A DNA stretch of 15,240 nucleotides from Verrucomicrobia bacterium UBA2460 (GTDB lineage Bacteria > Verrucomicrobiota > Verrucomicrobiia > Methylacidiphilales > Verrucolacustridaceae): assembly GCA_002342345.1 (NCBI GenBank), contig DDPU01000004.1, positions 1 through 15,240 of the forward strand. Reading direction: 5' to 3'. Below the pieces are notes generated by a model. That model did no database searches. It was not told the DNA's origin and was given only the letters and a program-made list of their open reading frames with translations. Shown here piece by piece: positions 1 to 6,228 of the stretch (the first letter of the stretch is position 1; every line of letters starts with the position of its first letter). The position numbers were made by a program, and so were the translations under genes.

Positions 1-725
1 GCCATGGCCGCACCGACGATGCCCGCCTCATTGTGGAGTTTGGCCGGAACCACCTTTGCCTTCACCCCCCGGGAAGCCCGCGGCAACCACTTCTCCGCCC
101 TCTGGCTCACGCCGCCACCGACAATGATCAGGTCGGGGTTGATCAGCCGGTCGACCAGCTGAAGATATTCCCTCACCCGTTTGCCCCACTTTTTCCAGCT
201 CCAGTCGTTCGCTTCCCTGGCCCTGGCGCTTGCGATTGTCTCGGCGTCCTGCCCGCGCAGGGTGAGGTGGCCGAACTCGGTGTTGGGGACCAGCAGGCCC
301 CGGGTGAAAACCGCGCTGCCGATCCCCGTGCCCAAGGTGATCATCACCACGGTTCCCTTATCCTTTTTGCCCGCTCCATGGGCCATCTCGGCGAGGCCGG
401 CGGCATCGGCATCGTTGATCACGGTAAAGGGAAGTTGGTTGGCCTGCCGGAAAAGTTTTTCCGCATTCCTTCCCACCCAGCCGGGCGAAAGGTTCACCGC
501 CGTTTCCACCACCCCTTGGCGCACCACCCCGGGGAAACCGACCCCCACGGGCCCGGAGAACCGGAAGTGCCGGATCAGTTTTTTGGTGGCCGCGGTGACC
601 GCGCCGGGCGTGGCGGGCCGGGGCGTTGGCAGGTGCAGGTGCTCCGCGAGAAATTCCCCCGAGGGAAGCTCGACCGGTGCCCCCTTGATTCCCGAGCCGC
701 CGATGTCGATGCCAAGGACCTTCAT
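1..725 (-). CDS. ppgK: Polyphosphate glucokinase (ROK family), 3' end cut by window edge
   Basis: Cytoplasmic sugar kinase that phosphorylates glucose to glucose-6-phosphate using polyphosphate (often ATP too). The 241 readable residues, translated from the ATG at 725, start with the phosphate-binding motif [15 protein letters not shown]. They continue with a catalytic-loop motif [11 protein letters not shown] (residues ~114-124), the glycine-rich [11 protein letters not shown], and NTEFGHLTL followed by DAE and a Trp-rich stretch ([12 protein letters not shown]). A late IIVGGGVS motif precedes [11 protein letters not shown] at the edge. The PpgK-type segment after EFGH, and absence of the CxxGCxE zinc site of ordinary ROK kinases, favour PpgK over ATP-glucokinase. 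Related proteins end close to [10 protein letters not shown], so only a short tail is probably missing. The start lies 39 bases past the upstream lipoprotein stop, with only a weak ribosome site (GGTGA). It is probably the last gene of the TPR-lipoprotein-ppgK run. Confidence 0.9.
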   Translation of the reverse strand, partial: MKVLGIDIGGSGIKGAPVELPSGEFLAEHLHLPTPRPATPGAVTAATKKLIRHFRFSGPVGVGFPGVVRQGVVETAVNLSPGWVGRNAEKLFRQANQLPFTVINDADAAGLAEMAHGAGKKDKGTVVMITLGTGIGSAVFTRGLLVPNTEFGHLTLRGQDAETIASARAREANDWSWKKWGKRVREYLQLVDRLINPDLIIVGGGVSQRAEKWLPRASRGVKAKVVPAKLHNEAGIVGAAM

Positions 726-764
726 CGGATCACCGTAGGCAATCTTCCTCCGCCGGGCGAGGCC

Positions 765-1280
765 CTACCTGGGCTTGCGAAGCTCCACCCTTCTCCCGGT
801 CGTCTGCGGTTCCTCCTCCTCCGGCTGCGGAATGTTGGACTCCGGGGCGAAGTCCCTGGAAAAAAGCCTTTCCATGAGCGTGCGGCTTCCTTTTGCCGGC
901 TGGATTTTCACCACAAGGTTGGTGGTCTGGGCCGGCGGGACGGAAGCGGGCTCCCAGATGCGACGGTAGGCAAGCTTGAGGTTGAACCGTCCCTCCCGTG
1001 GAAACACCACCTGGAGAATCTGCATCCCGGGGGCGCCAACCCGCAGGTCCCCGGCGTTACCCTCGTAGGTTTCCGAAAGAATCCGCCCGCTTTGCAGGGG
1101 CGGATCCAGGGTCCAGCGGTATCCCGTCGACGGGTTGGCCGGGAGCCGGACTTCAACCGGGTGCTCAGCCTTGCCTTCCAGATCGGGTCGGGCCGGAAAA
1201 CAGCCCGCCGCCCATACCAGAACGGGAAAAGCCAGGAGGAAGGGGAACACCCCGCCTTGGCGAGGGGATCGCGGGCCCAT
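765..1280 (-). CDS. Chagasin-like (MEROPS I42) protease-inhibitor domain lipoprotein
   Basis: A 171-residue exported protein. The N-terminus has a hydrophobic signal (residues ~10-26) ending in a lipobox-like WAAGC, with Cys27 as predicted lipidation site. The mature part carries the three loop motifs of the chagasin family in order: NPSTGYRW (49-56, family NPTTGYxW), GAPG (82-85, family GxGG/GxPG) and YRRIWEP (105-111, family RPWE). In characterised members these loops block the active-site cleft of papain-like cysteine proteases. Inhibition here is inferred from the fold only. After the domain there is an unusual ~40-residue tail with an acidic patch (PQPEEEEPQ) and a basic end (RRVELRKPR). 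The ATG at 1280 was chosen; a TTG two codons upstream (1286) is possible. It begins 8 bases past the TPR gene stop, so the two are probably co-transcribed. No cysteine protease is seen in the window. Confidence 0.82.
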   Translation of the reverse strand: MGPRSPRQGGVFPFLLAFPVLVWAAGCFPARPDLEGKAEHPVEVRLPANPSTGYRWTLDPPLQSGRILSETYEGNAGDLRVGAPGMQILQVVFPREGRFNLKLAYRRIWEPASVPPAQTTNLVVKIQPAKGSRTLMERLFSRDFAPESNIPQPEEEEPQTTGRRVELRKPR

Positions 1281-1288
1281 TCCCAAGC

Positions 1289-1780
1289 CTACGATTTTTT
1301 CCGGAGAGGAGCCAGATCGGCGTCGGATTGGGCGGCCTCGGCCCAGGCCCGGTCAATCGCAATGGCCGCCTGGACATAGATGCGGGCCTTGTCCAGTTCC
1401 CGAAGAAGACAATGGTAGCAGCCCAGCTGGAATTTGATGTGGGGATTCTGCGGAAACTTCTTTTCCGCTTCTTGCAGGACGATCCGCCCCTGCTGGATAG
1501 AGCCGCTTTGCCGCATGGCATCGGCCAAAGAAACCCAGGCCTCAGGCTCGTTGGGGCACCGCTCCCGCAGCCGCTCGGCGGTCTGGCGCATTTCCGCATA
1601 ACGCCCCGCGGCGCGGAGAATGCGGGTACGCAGGAAGGACAGGGTGACTTCCTCCTGTCCCTTGGCTCGGATCGAGTCGAGCACGCGGAGAGCCTCGTCA
1701 TACATGCCGAGACCGCAGTATCCCTCAAGCTCTTCCTGAAGTTTGGAGAGGTTGGCCATCAACGCCTGTGAATCTTTCAT
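1289..1780 (-). CDS. Small TPR-repeat protein of unknown role
   Basis: A 163-residue protein, probably cytoplasmic, with no signal peptide or membrane segment. It is almost all helical and reads as consecutive TPR-like helix pairs: YCGLGMYDEALRVLDSI (residues ~21-37), FLRTRILRAAGRYAEMRQTAERL (~49-71), AWVSLADAMRQSGSIQQGRIVLQEAEKKFPQNP (~81-113) and a last repeat KFQLGCYHCLLRELDKARIYVQAAIAID (~116-143), ending in DADLAPLRKK as TPR proteins often do. TPRs bind protein partners; nothing shows which. The start is uncertain: ATG 1780 is used, ATG 1759 has a slightly better upstream AGG, and TTG 1798 lies in the hsp20 terminator. No promoter fits between that terminator and the start. Expression may come from read-through of hsp20 or from a promoter inside hsp20. 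Confidence 0.75.
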   Translation of the reverse strand: MKDSQALMANLSKLQEELEGYCGLGMYDEALRVLDSIRAKGQEEVTLSFLRTRILRAAGRYAEMRQTAERLRERCPNEPEAWVSLADAMRQSGSIQQGRIVLQEAEKKFPQNPHIKFQLGCYHCLLRELDKARIYVQAAIAIDRAWAEAAQSDADLAPLRKKS

Positions 1781-1790
1781 GGAGGGCAAA

Positions 1791-1832
1791 CGAAACAAGC
1801 CCCAGCCGGGGCTTGTTCACGCCCCGGCTGGG
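1791..1832 (-). terminator. Rho-independent terminator after hsp20
   Basis: On the minus strand a perfect 12-bp stem CCCAGCCGGGGC / GCCCCGGCTGGG (1801-1812 with 1821-1832) encloses an 8-base loop and is followed by GCTTGTTTCG. The hairpin starts 15 bases past the hsp20 stop. The stem is very stable but the U-tract is short, so partial read-through into the TPR gene just downstream is plausible. Confidence 0.85.
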
Positions 1833-1847
1833 ACAATTTGCGAGCGG

Positions 1848-2276
1848 TTAGTCGACCTGGACCTGGATGGTCTTCGGCTTGGCCTCCTCGCGCTTGGAAA
1901 TCTCCAACGTGAGAACGCCGTCCTCATACCGGGCCCGGATCTTTTCGGGATCCACGTCCTCGGGCACAAGAAGCGACCGCTCAACCTCCACCAAGGTTTC
2001 CGCGCCGCCGCGGAAGATCCGTTTCTGACCCTTCACCGCGAGGACTCCGTCCGCCAGGGTGACTTTGAGCCCGTCTTTTTTCAGGCCGGGCAACTCGAGG
2101 TCATACCGGTAGCCGGATTCCGTCGCATGGGCAGTGATGGGATTCCAAGTGCGGCTGGAGGCCGTGGTCGCGGGAAAATCAAAGAAACGGTCGAGTTCGC
2201 TCATCAGGAACCCGAGGCCGCTCCCGTTCCCCGCCCTGGTCGCCAGCATCACATCGCTTTCACAGTTGTTTTTCAT
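1848..2276 (-). CDS. Small heat-shock protein, Hsp20/alpha-crystallin family
   Basis: An ATP-independent holdase chaperone of 142 residues, the usual size for bacterial Hsp20. The alpha-crystallin domain spans about residues 43-130: WNPITAHATESGYRYDLELPGLKKDGLKV, then GVLAVKGQKR, an ERSLLVPEDVDPEKIRARYEDGVLTLEISK stretch typical of the family, and a C-terminal IQV motif of the I-x-I/V type that links dimers into oligomers. The N-terminal arm includes the usual SELDRFFDF helix. The ATG at 2276 has a strong ribosome site (AAAGGAG, 9 bases upstream). The gene stands alone between two terminators, behind its own AT-rich control region with a sigma-54-like promoter. The call is secure; client proteins are unknown. 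Confidence 0.97.
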   Translation of the reverse strand: MKNNCESDVMLATRAGNGSGLGFLMSELDRFFDFPATTASSRTWNPITAHATESGYRYDLELPGLKKDGLKVTLADGVLAVKGQKRIFRGGAETLVEVERSLLVPEDVDPEKIRARYEDGVLTLEISKREEAKPKTIQVQVD

Positions 2277-2319
2277 GCTTTAGTTCTCCTTTCTTTGATT
2301 GGCTTTCACCAGATTTAGA

Positions 2320-2339
2320 GATGCATAATTCTTGCCAAA
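2320..2339 (-). promoter_or_regulatory. Candidate sigma-54 (RpoN) promoter of hsp20
   Basis: The minus strand reads TTGGCAAGAATTATGCAT. This matches the sigma-54 consensus TGGCACG-N4-TTGCA with two differences and has the diagnostic GG (2335-2336) and GC (2323-2324) exactly 10 bases apart. The predicted transcript starts near 2311, leaving a ~35-base leader containing the ribosome site. The match is in an AT-rich gap in the correct orientation. No convincing sigma-70 or sigma-32 promoter was found in its place. Whether the genome has rpoN cannot be seen here. Confidence 0.6.
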
Positions 2340-2389
2340 ACTCATAATTCTCAAGCTGTTGATAGATAAGGCTATGATTGCAATGCCAG

Positions 2390-2418
2390 AAATGCGGCTG
2401 GGACTATTTGGCGCATTT
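2390..2418. promoter_or_regulatory. Dyad upstream of the hsp20 promoter, possible activator site
   Basis: A perfect inverted repeat, AAATGCG (2390-2396) and CGCATTT (2412-2418), has its arms 22 bp apart centre to centre, two helical turns. The dyad centre is about 93 bases upstream of the predicted hsp20 start site, where enhancer-binding proteins for sigma-54 promoters commonly bind. It does not resemble the CIRCE/HrcA operator. It could also be a weak plus-strand hairpin followed by T residues, although no plus-strand gene precedes it. Confidence 0.35.
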
Positions 2419-2471
2419 TTTAAACGGCCTTAAAAAGGGCGGGACAAATTGGCATTCCATTAAAAAGCCCG

Positions 2472-2500
2472 AAAAATTGGCCTGCGCTCCATCGCGCAGG
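2472..2500 (-). terminator. Rho-independent terminator of the moxR-bat operon
   Basis: On the minus strand a perfect 7-bp GC-rich stem CCTGCGC / GCGCAGG with a 6-base loop (2481-2500) is followed by CCAATTTTT. It begins 15 bases beyond the TAG stop of the BatD-BatE gene and marks the operon end. Confidence 0.8.
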
Positions 2501-2515
2501 TTCCGAAATCCAACC

Positions 2516-5173
2516 CTAGTACAGCGGCACCAGATTCTCGGTCCGGATCCACCCGGCGTCCTGGTTGGGCATGCGAACCTTGCTCCAGCCTAGAAATTCC
2601 TTTTCCCGGTGGGCAAGGGAACCCGGTGGATAGGCCTTTTCGACCTGCGTTTCGACTTCCGTCGGCACCGACCGCAGTGGCACAACATCCACAATCATCA
2701 CCGCGGCGCGGTCGGACAATCTGCCGTAAACACCGAGGGCCGATCCGGCCACAAATGCCAGCGCGGCCCCCAACAACACCACCCCCGACCCCACCCGGAA
2801 AAACAATCTTCTCCGCCACACAAAGTAGCCGGAAGCCAACCATAGCCCGACTCCCACCGCGGTCGCCGCGCTGCCGGCCACCAGGAAGAGTTGCCAGGTG
2901 AAGACCCCGGCCCGGGAAGTCATCCGGCTGGCCCAGGTGTCCTCGAGGAGCCGCCGGATTGCCGGATCCAGCTGATCGGCCGCTTCCGCAAAAATCATCA
3001 GATTCCAATCCACCGTCGCGGTTTGCGGGGAAACAAGATAAGCGGAGAGCCCGTTCGCCAGGGCCCTCTCCTTGTCACCGATCTGGAACCAGGCGAGGCC
3101 GAGGTTGTTCCGGGAAACAGGATCGGTCATGTTTTTGCGCACCGCCTCTCCCCAGATCTGCCCGGCCTTCTCAAAACTTCCTTCGCGATAAAGCCGGACA
3201 GGATCCCCGGCTTGGGGAGCCGCCGTGGCCGTGTTCGTCTCCCCGGCATCGCATCGCGGGAGAAGGGCCAGGATCAACAAAGCACCAAACCAGGGCAAAA
3301 GGTTTCTGGGCCGCAAGGGTTCCCAGATTTTTAAGGCCGGCAGGTCAATCCGTCCGGCCAGCGCGGCCGCCCGCTCACACCAGTCGCCCTGGAGACTCGG
3401 ATGGCGCCCGTAGAGCGCCTGATCCGAATCCAGCCAGCACTTTTGCAGATCCGCCCGGTCGTTTTCCTGCAGGGATTCTGTGGCCGCGGAAATCTCCGGC
3501 CAGGCCGGCGTGGCCGCATCCACTCCCAGCGTCGCCGCGACCGCCTTTTGCCAGATCAGCAGGCTTTTTTCTCGGGCTTCCGGGTTGGCTGGTTCCGTCC
3601 GCAGATGCTCCACAGAGGATTTCCACGACTGCAACGCCTCCTTTCGGGCCCGTTCCGGATCGGTCAGGACCGACCGCTTGCGCGCCCAGCACCACCAGAC
3701 TCCCGTCAAAACCAGCCATGGCAGGACCGCAAGAAACCGGATCCACCCTCCCGGGATCGGTCCCGCACCAAAACCCGCTCCCTCCAGCGGTTCCCGTGGG
3801 AGCGCCGGCGTCCCGTATTGGAGCGCCTTGGCCTGCCGCCCGGATCCAAAGCCTCCCCATCCGGGTCCCCCGCCCTGTTTTTGTGACGGCGTGCCGGCGG
3901 GCGCGATCGTCACCTGGGCGGGCCCGGAGGCACGGAGGGTTCCCTGCTTTCGCACGACAATCTTGGGCGGTTTCGCCTCGATGGATTCATAGGCCTTCTT
4001 TTTGGGGTCAAAGTAGACAAACCTGACGGAGGGAAGGTCATATTCCCCCGCCTCGGTCGGAATCAGCACAAGGTCCTCCACCAGTCCGCCCGTGAAAATC
4101 TGCGTGCCGTCAAACTCGCGCCGTAACTTCGGCTGGATCGTGCGCATCTTGCCCGGAACGGTGCGGGCCGGCAGCTCCACGCCCATCGGCCAGTTGCCCG
4201 TCCCCTTGAGGCTCAGCGTCCAGGTGATCGGCTCCCCTTCGTTTACCTGATCGGGAATCAGGGCGGACTCAAGGGTGAATTGCCCCACCGCGCCCTTGAA
4301 TTCCGCCGGGGCCCCGGCAGGCAGCGGTTGAACATCCAGGGGAACGGGGTCGGTGGAGACCTCAACTTCCGCGGAGCCGGGTGCGGTGAAGAAAAAGGAA
4401 CGCCCACCCATCGGCGTGTCGATATCAAGCTTTTGCCGGATTGCGGGAAGGTCAAACTTCCCCGCCTTGGGAAGCATCGCCCGGGTATGGAACTGGAGAC
4501 CCTGGCTTCCCCCCGGACCGATCTGCTGGCCCCGGTCCCACGCCTCCGCCGTAAAGTTCTGCACATCCCAAAGGGGTGTGGTTTTCACCCGCCCGCTTCG
4601 CCCCGGTCCCATCATCACGCGATAGTTCACCTCGAAGACCTCCCCCACAAAGGGGGTCCGCGGTTCCGCCTGCGCTTCGGCCTGCACCGCACTCGCCGGC
4701 ACCGCGGGCGCGGCGCCCGCCGGTGGCTGGTTCTGGAAGAAACCCTGGGGGAAAGGAAAGGGGGCCGGGGTCGCCTGCTGCCGGGGAGGAGCTGCAGCCA
4801 TCGCATCCAGCACCAGCGCGGACACCGTTTTTTTTCCTTTGTCCGTTTGGACGTCGAAAGCGGGGATCTGGATCCGCCCACCTTGATTCACCTGGATCGC
4901 ATAGCTGAGGATGGTGGAGGAGCTGGCTTGGAAATTGATCATGGAGAAACTGGTTGCCCGGCCCGGCTGGCCGAGGACCTGGAGTCCGCTGACCTGGGGA
5001 AGCCTCACGTTTCCCTGCGGCTGGCAGTCCGTGAACACCAGTTCCAGCTGGGCCACGCTGTTGGGAGCCACCGGGCCCGGGCTGTTCCATTGGACCGTCT
5101 GGGCACACGCGGCCGACAGCAAGCCGGCCACGAACAAAATAACGGTCAATGCCCGGAGATATTTCATCACCAT
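2516..5173 (-). CDS. BatD-BatE fusion protein (aerotolerance operon)
   Basis: An 885-residue membrane/periplasmic protein. The first part is BatD-like: signal peptide (residues 1-24, cleavage near ACAQ), then beta-rich segments (25-125, 165-290, 295-410) with GGRIQIPAFDV and AGEYDLPSVRFVYFDP, the recurring 'tension to the periplasm' strands of BatD, a Pro/Ala-rich linker (128-170), and a membrane helix at ~478-497. The second part is BatE-like: hydrophobic segment 624-640, TPR-type helices (~655-715, LYREGSFEKAGQIWGEAV, NNLGLAWFQIGDKERAL), two membrane helices (~760-785, 792-815) and an SH3-like end (~822-885, GWSKVRM..AGWIRTENLVPLY). BatD and BatE are separate genes in the systems I know. 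The start ATG 5173 overlaps the batC stop; an in-frame ATG at 5167 is an alternative. Last gene of the operon; function inferred from context (envelope stress, oxygen tolerance). Confidence 0.85.
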   Translation of the reverse strand: MVMKYLRALTVILFVAGLLSAACAQTVQWNSPGPVAPNSVAQLELVFTDCQPQGNVRLPQVSGLQVLGQPGRATSFSMINFQASSSTILSYAIQVNQGGRIQIPAFDVQTDKGKKTVSALVLDAMAAAPPRQQATPAPFPFPQGFFQNQPPAGAAPAVPASAVQAEAQAEPRTPFVGEVFEVNYRVMMGPGRSGRVKTTPLWDVQNFTAEAWDRGQQIGPGGSQGLQFHTRAMLPKAGKFDLPAIRQKLDIDTPMGGRSFFFTAPGSAEVEVSTDPVPLDVQPLPAGAPAEFKGAVGQFTLESALIPDQVNEGEPITWTLSLKGTGNWPMGVELPARTVPGKMRTIQPKLRREFDGTQIFTGGLVEDLVLIPTEAGEYDLPSVRFVYFDPKKKAYESIEAKPPKIVVRKQGTLRASGPAQVTIAPAGTPSQKQGGGPGWGGFGSGRQAKALQYGTPALPREPLEGAGFGAGPIPGGWIRFLAVLPWLVLTGVWWCWARKRSVLTDPERARKEALQSWKSSVEHLRTEPANPEAREKSLLIWQKAVAATLGVDAATPAWPEISAATESLQENDRADLQKCWLDSDQALYGRHPSLQGDWCERAAALAGRIDLPALKIWEPLRPRNLLPWFGALLILALLPRCDAGETNTATAAPQAGDPVRLYREGSFEKAGQIWGEAVRKNMTDPVSRNNLGLAWFQIGDKERALANGLSAYLVSPQTATVDWNLMIFAEAADQLDPAIRRLLEDTWASRMTSRAGVFTWQLFLVAGSAATAVGVGLWLASGYFVWRRRLFFRVGSGVVLLGAALAFVAGSALGVYGRLSDRAAVMIVDVVPLRSVPTEVETQVEKAYPPGSLAHREKEFLGWSKVRMPNQDAGWIRTENLVPLY

Positions 5174-6228
5174 GGTTTTCCCAGGGAGGAGGGTTGAGGA
5201 CGCTGATCCTGGGGCTGCAGCCGCTGCTGTAAAATCGCCGGGCTGTCCGATTGTTTCACCTGCTCAAGCCGGGACATCGCCTCCAAGGTCATCGGGTCGG
5301 CAGTTTTGTCGTTGGCCTTTTTCCCGGAACCTCCGCCCACCACGCGCATCCCGGGAGGCGCTTGCTGCTCCTGCTCCTTCTCCCCGCCCTGCCCGGCCGC
5401 CATGCCTGGCTGCCCCTTTCCATCCTTCCTTTCCTGCCCAAGGCTTCCAAAGCCGGCTTTTTCATCCTCCAAGCCTTTCATCTCCTCGTTGCGGCCGCGC
5501 TCCTTCATCTGACCCTCGCCGGCCTTGCTTGTGCTGAAGTCCCGAATTTGGTTCGGTTCCTTGCCGCCGGCTTCCTGTTCCTGGCTCTGTTGCCCCGGGC
5601 CCTCCGGGTCGCTTTCCTTTTGCCCGCCTTTCTTGTTTCCCTTGCCGGCTTGTCCCTGGGAAGGGGGGGCTTTCGACTCCCCCTCTCCCTCCTTGCCCTC
5701 TCCTCCCTCCTGCTGATCGGATTTTTGTCCTCCGCCGGACTGCTGCGGTTGCTGGTCCTTTCCGGAGCCCTTTTGCTGCTTTTGCTTGTCCTTGCCTTGG
5801 TCTTTTTTGTCTTTTTTCGAGCCGCCTTGGGAAGGAGGTGGGGCCGGAGGCTGCAGTTTTTTCAGTTTTTCACGAAGCTCCGGCCAGTTGGCGGCCTTCG
5901 GATCGAGCCGTTCGCCCTCATCCACCCCGCTGAGGGCATCGTTCACCATGTTGCGGAAGGGCCGATGGGGATCCTGCGCATCCGGAGTTTTCCCGTTGAG
6001 CTGGGAGACGGCTTCCGGGCTGGACCCGAAGGTGATTGTCTCCTCGGCCATCCTGGCGTAGTCCCCGGCCGGTCGTTTTTCCTTTTCTGCCAATTTTGCC
6101 ACCGTCTCCCGCAGGGGGCCGGAAAGGTCCGGCTGGGCCGATGCGGGTCCCGGACGGTTCGCCGCAGGCAAGGCCGGGGGCAGACAAAAAAGGACCGATG
6201 CAAGGATGGTCACGGGCGGACGCTTCAT
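5167..6228 (-). CDS. BatC-like exported low-complexity protein
   Basis: A 353-residue protein with a signal peptide (MKRPPVTILASVLFCLPPA; cleavage near residue 23 or 31), so probably periplasmic. Residues ~33-125 are moderately conserved in appearance and helical. Residues ~130-310 are an extreme low-complexity region of Gln, Lys, Gly, Glu, Asp and Ser with no fold visible. The end (TLEAMSRLEQVKQSDSP... to KPW) resembles the helical tail and terminal Trp of BatC proteins, which usually carry TPRs before such a charged region; no clear TPR is seen here. The BatC call rests on position (after batB, before batD), the export signal and this tail. The start ATG 6228 forms an ATGA overlap with the batB stop, with AGGA upstream. 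An extended reading frame from 6414 inside batB was rejected. Confidence 0.6.
   Translation of the reverse strand: MKRPPVTILASVLFCLPPALPAANRPGPASAQPDLSGPLRETVAKLAEKEKRPAGDYARMAEETITFGSSPEAVSQLNGKTPDAQDPHRPFRNMVNDALSGVDEGERLDPKAANWPELREKLKKLQPPAPPPSQGGSKKDKKDQGKDKQKQQKGSGKDQQPQQSGGGQKSDQQEGGEGKEGEGESKAPPSQGQAGKGNKKGGQKESDPEGPGQQSQEQEAGGKEPNQIRDFSTSKAGEGQMKERGRNEEMKGLEDEKAGFGSLGQERKDGKGQPGMAAGQGGEKEQEQQAPPGMRVVGGGSGKKANDKTADPMTLEAMSRLEQVKQSDSPAILQQRLQPQDQRPQPSSLGKPW

Noticed and set aside
33-1379. Plus-strand open frame of 448 codons
   Set aside because: It lies opposite ppgK, the I42 lipoprotein and the TPR gene, is rich in His/Pro/Gly/Arg, and has no conserved motif.
2374-2593. Possible small plus-strand gene in the hsp20 control region starting with a CxxC-like sequence (QCQKCGW)
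   Set aside because: It needs a TTG start without a suitably spaced ribosome site and runs into batD-batE antisense. A 19-codon ATG peptide at 2374 in another frame also lacks support.
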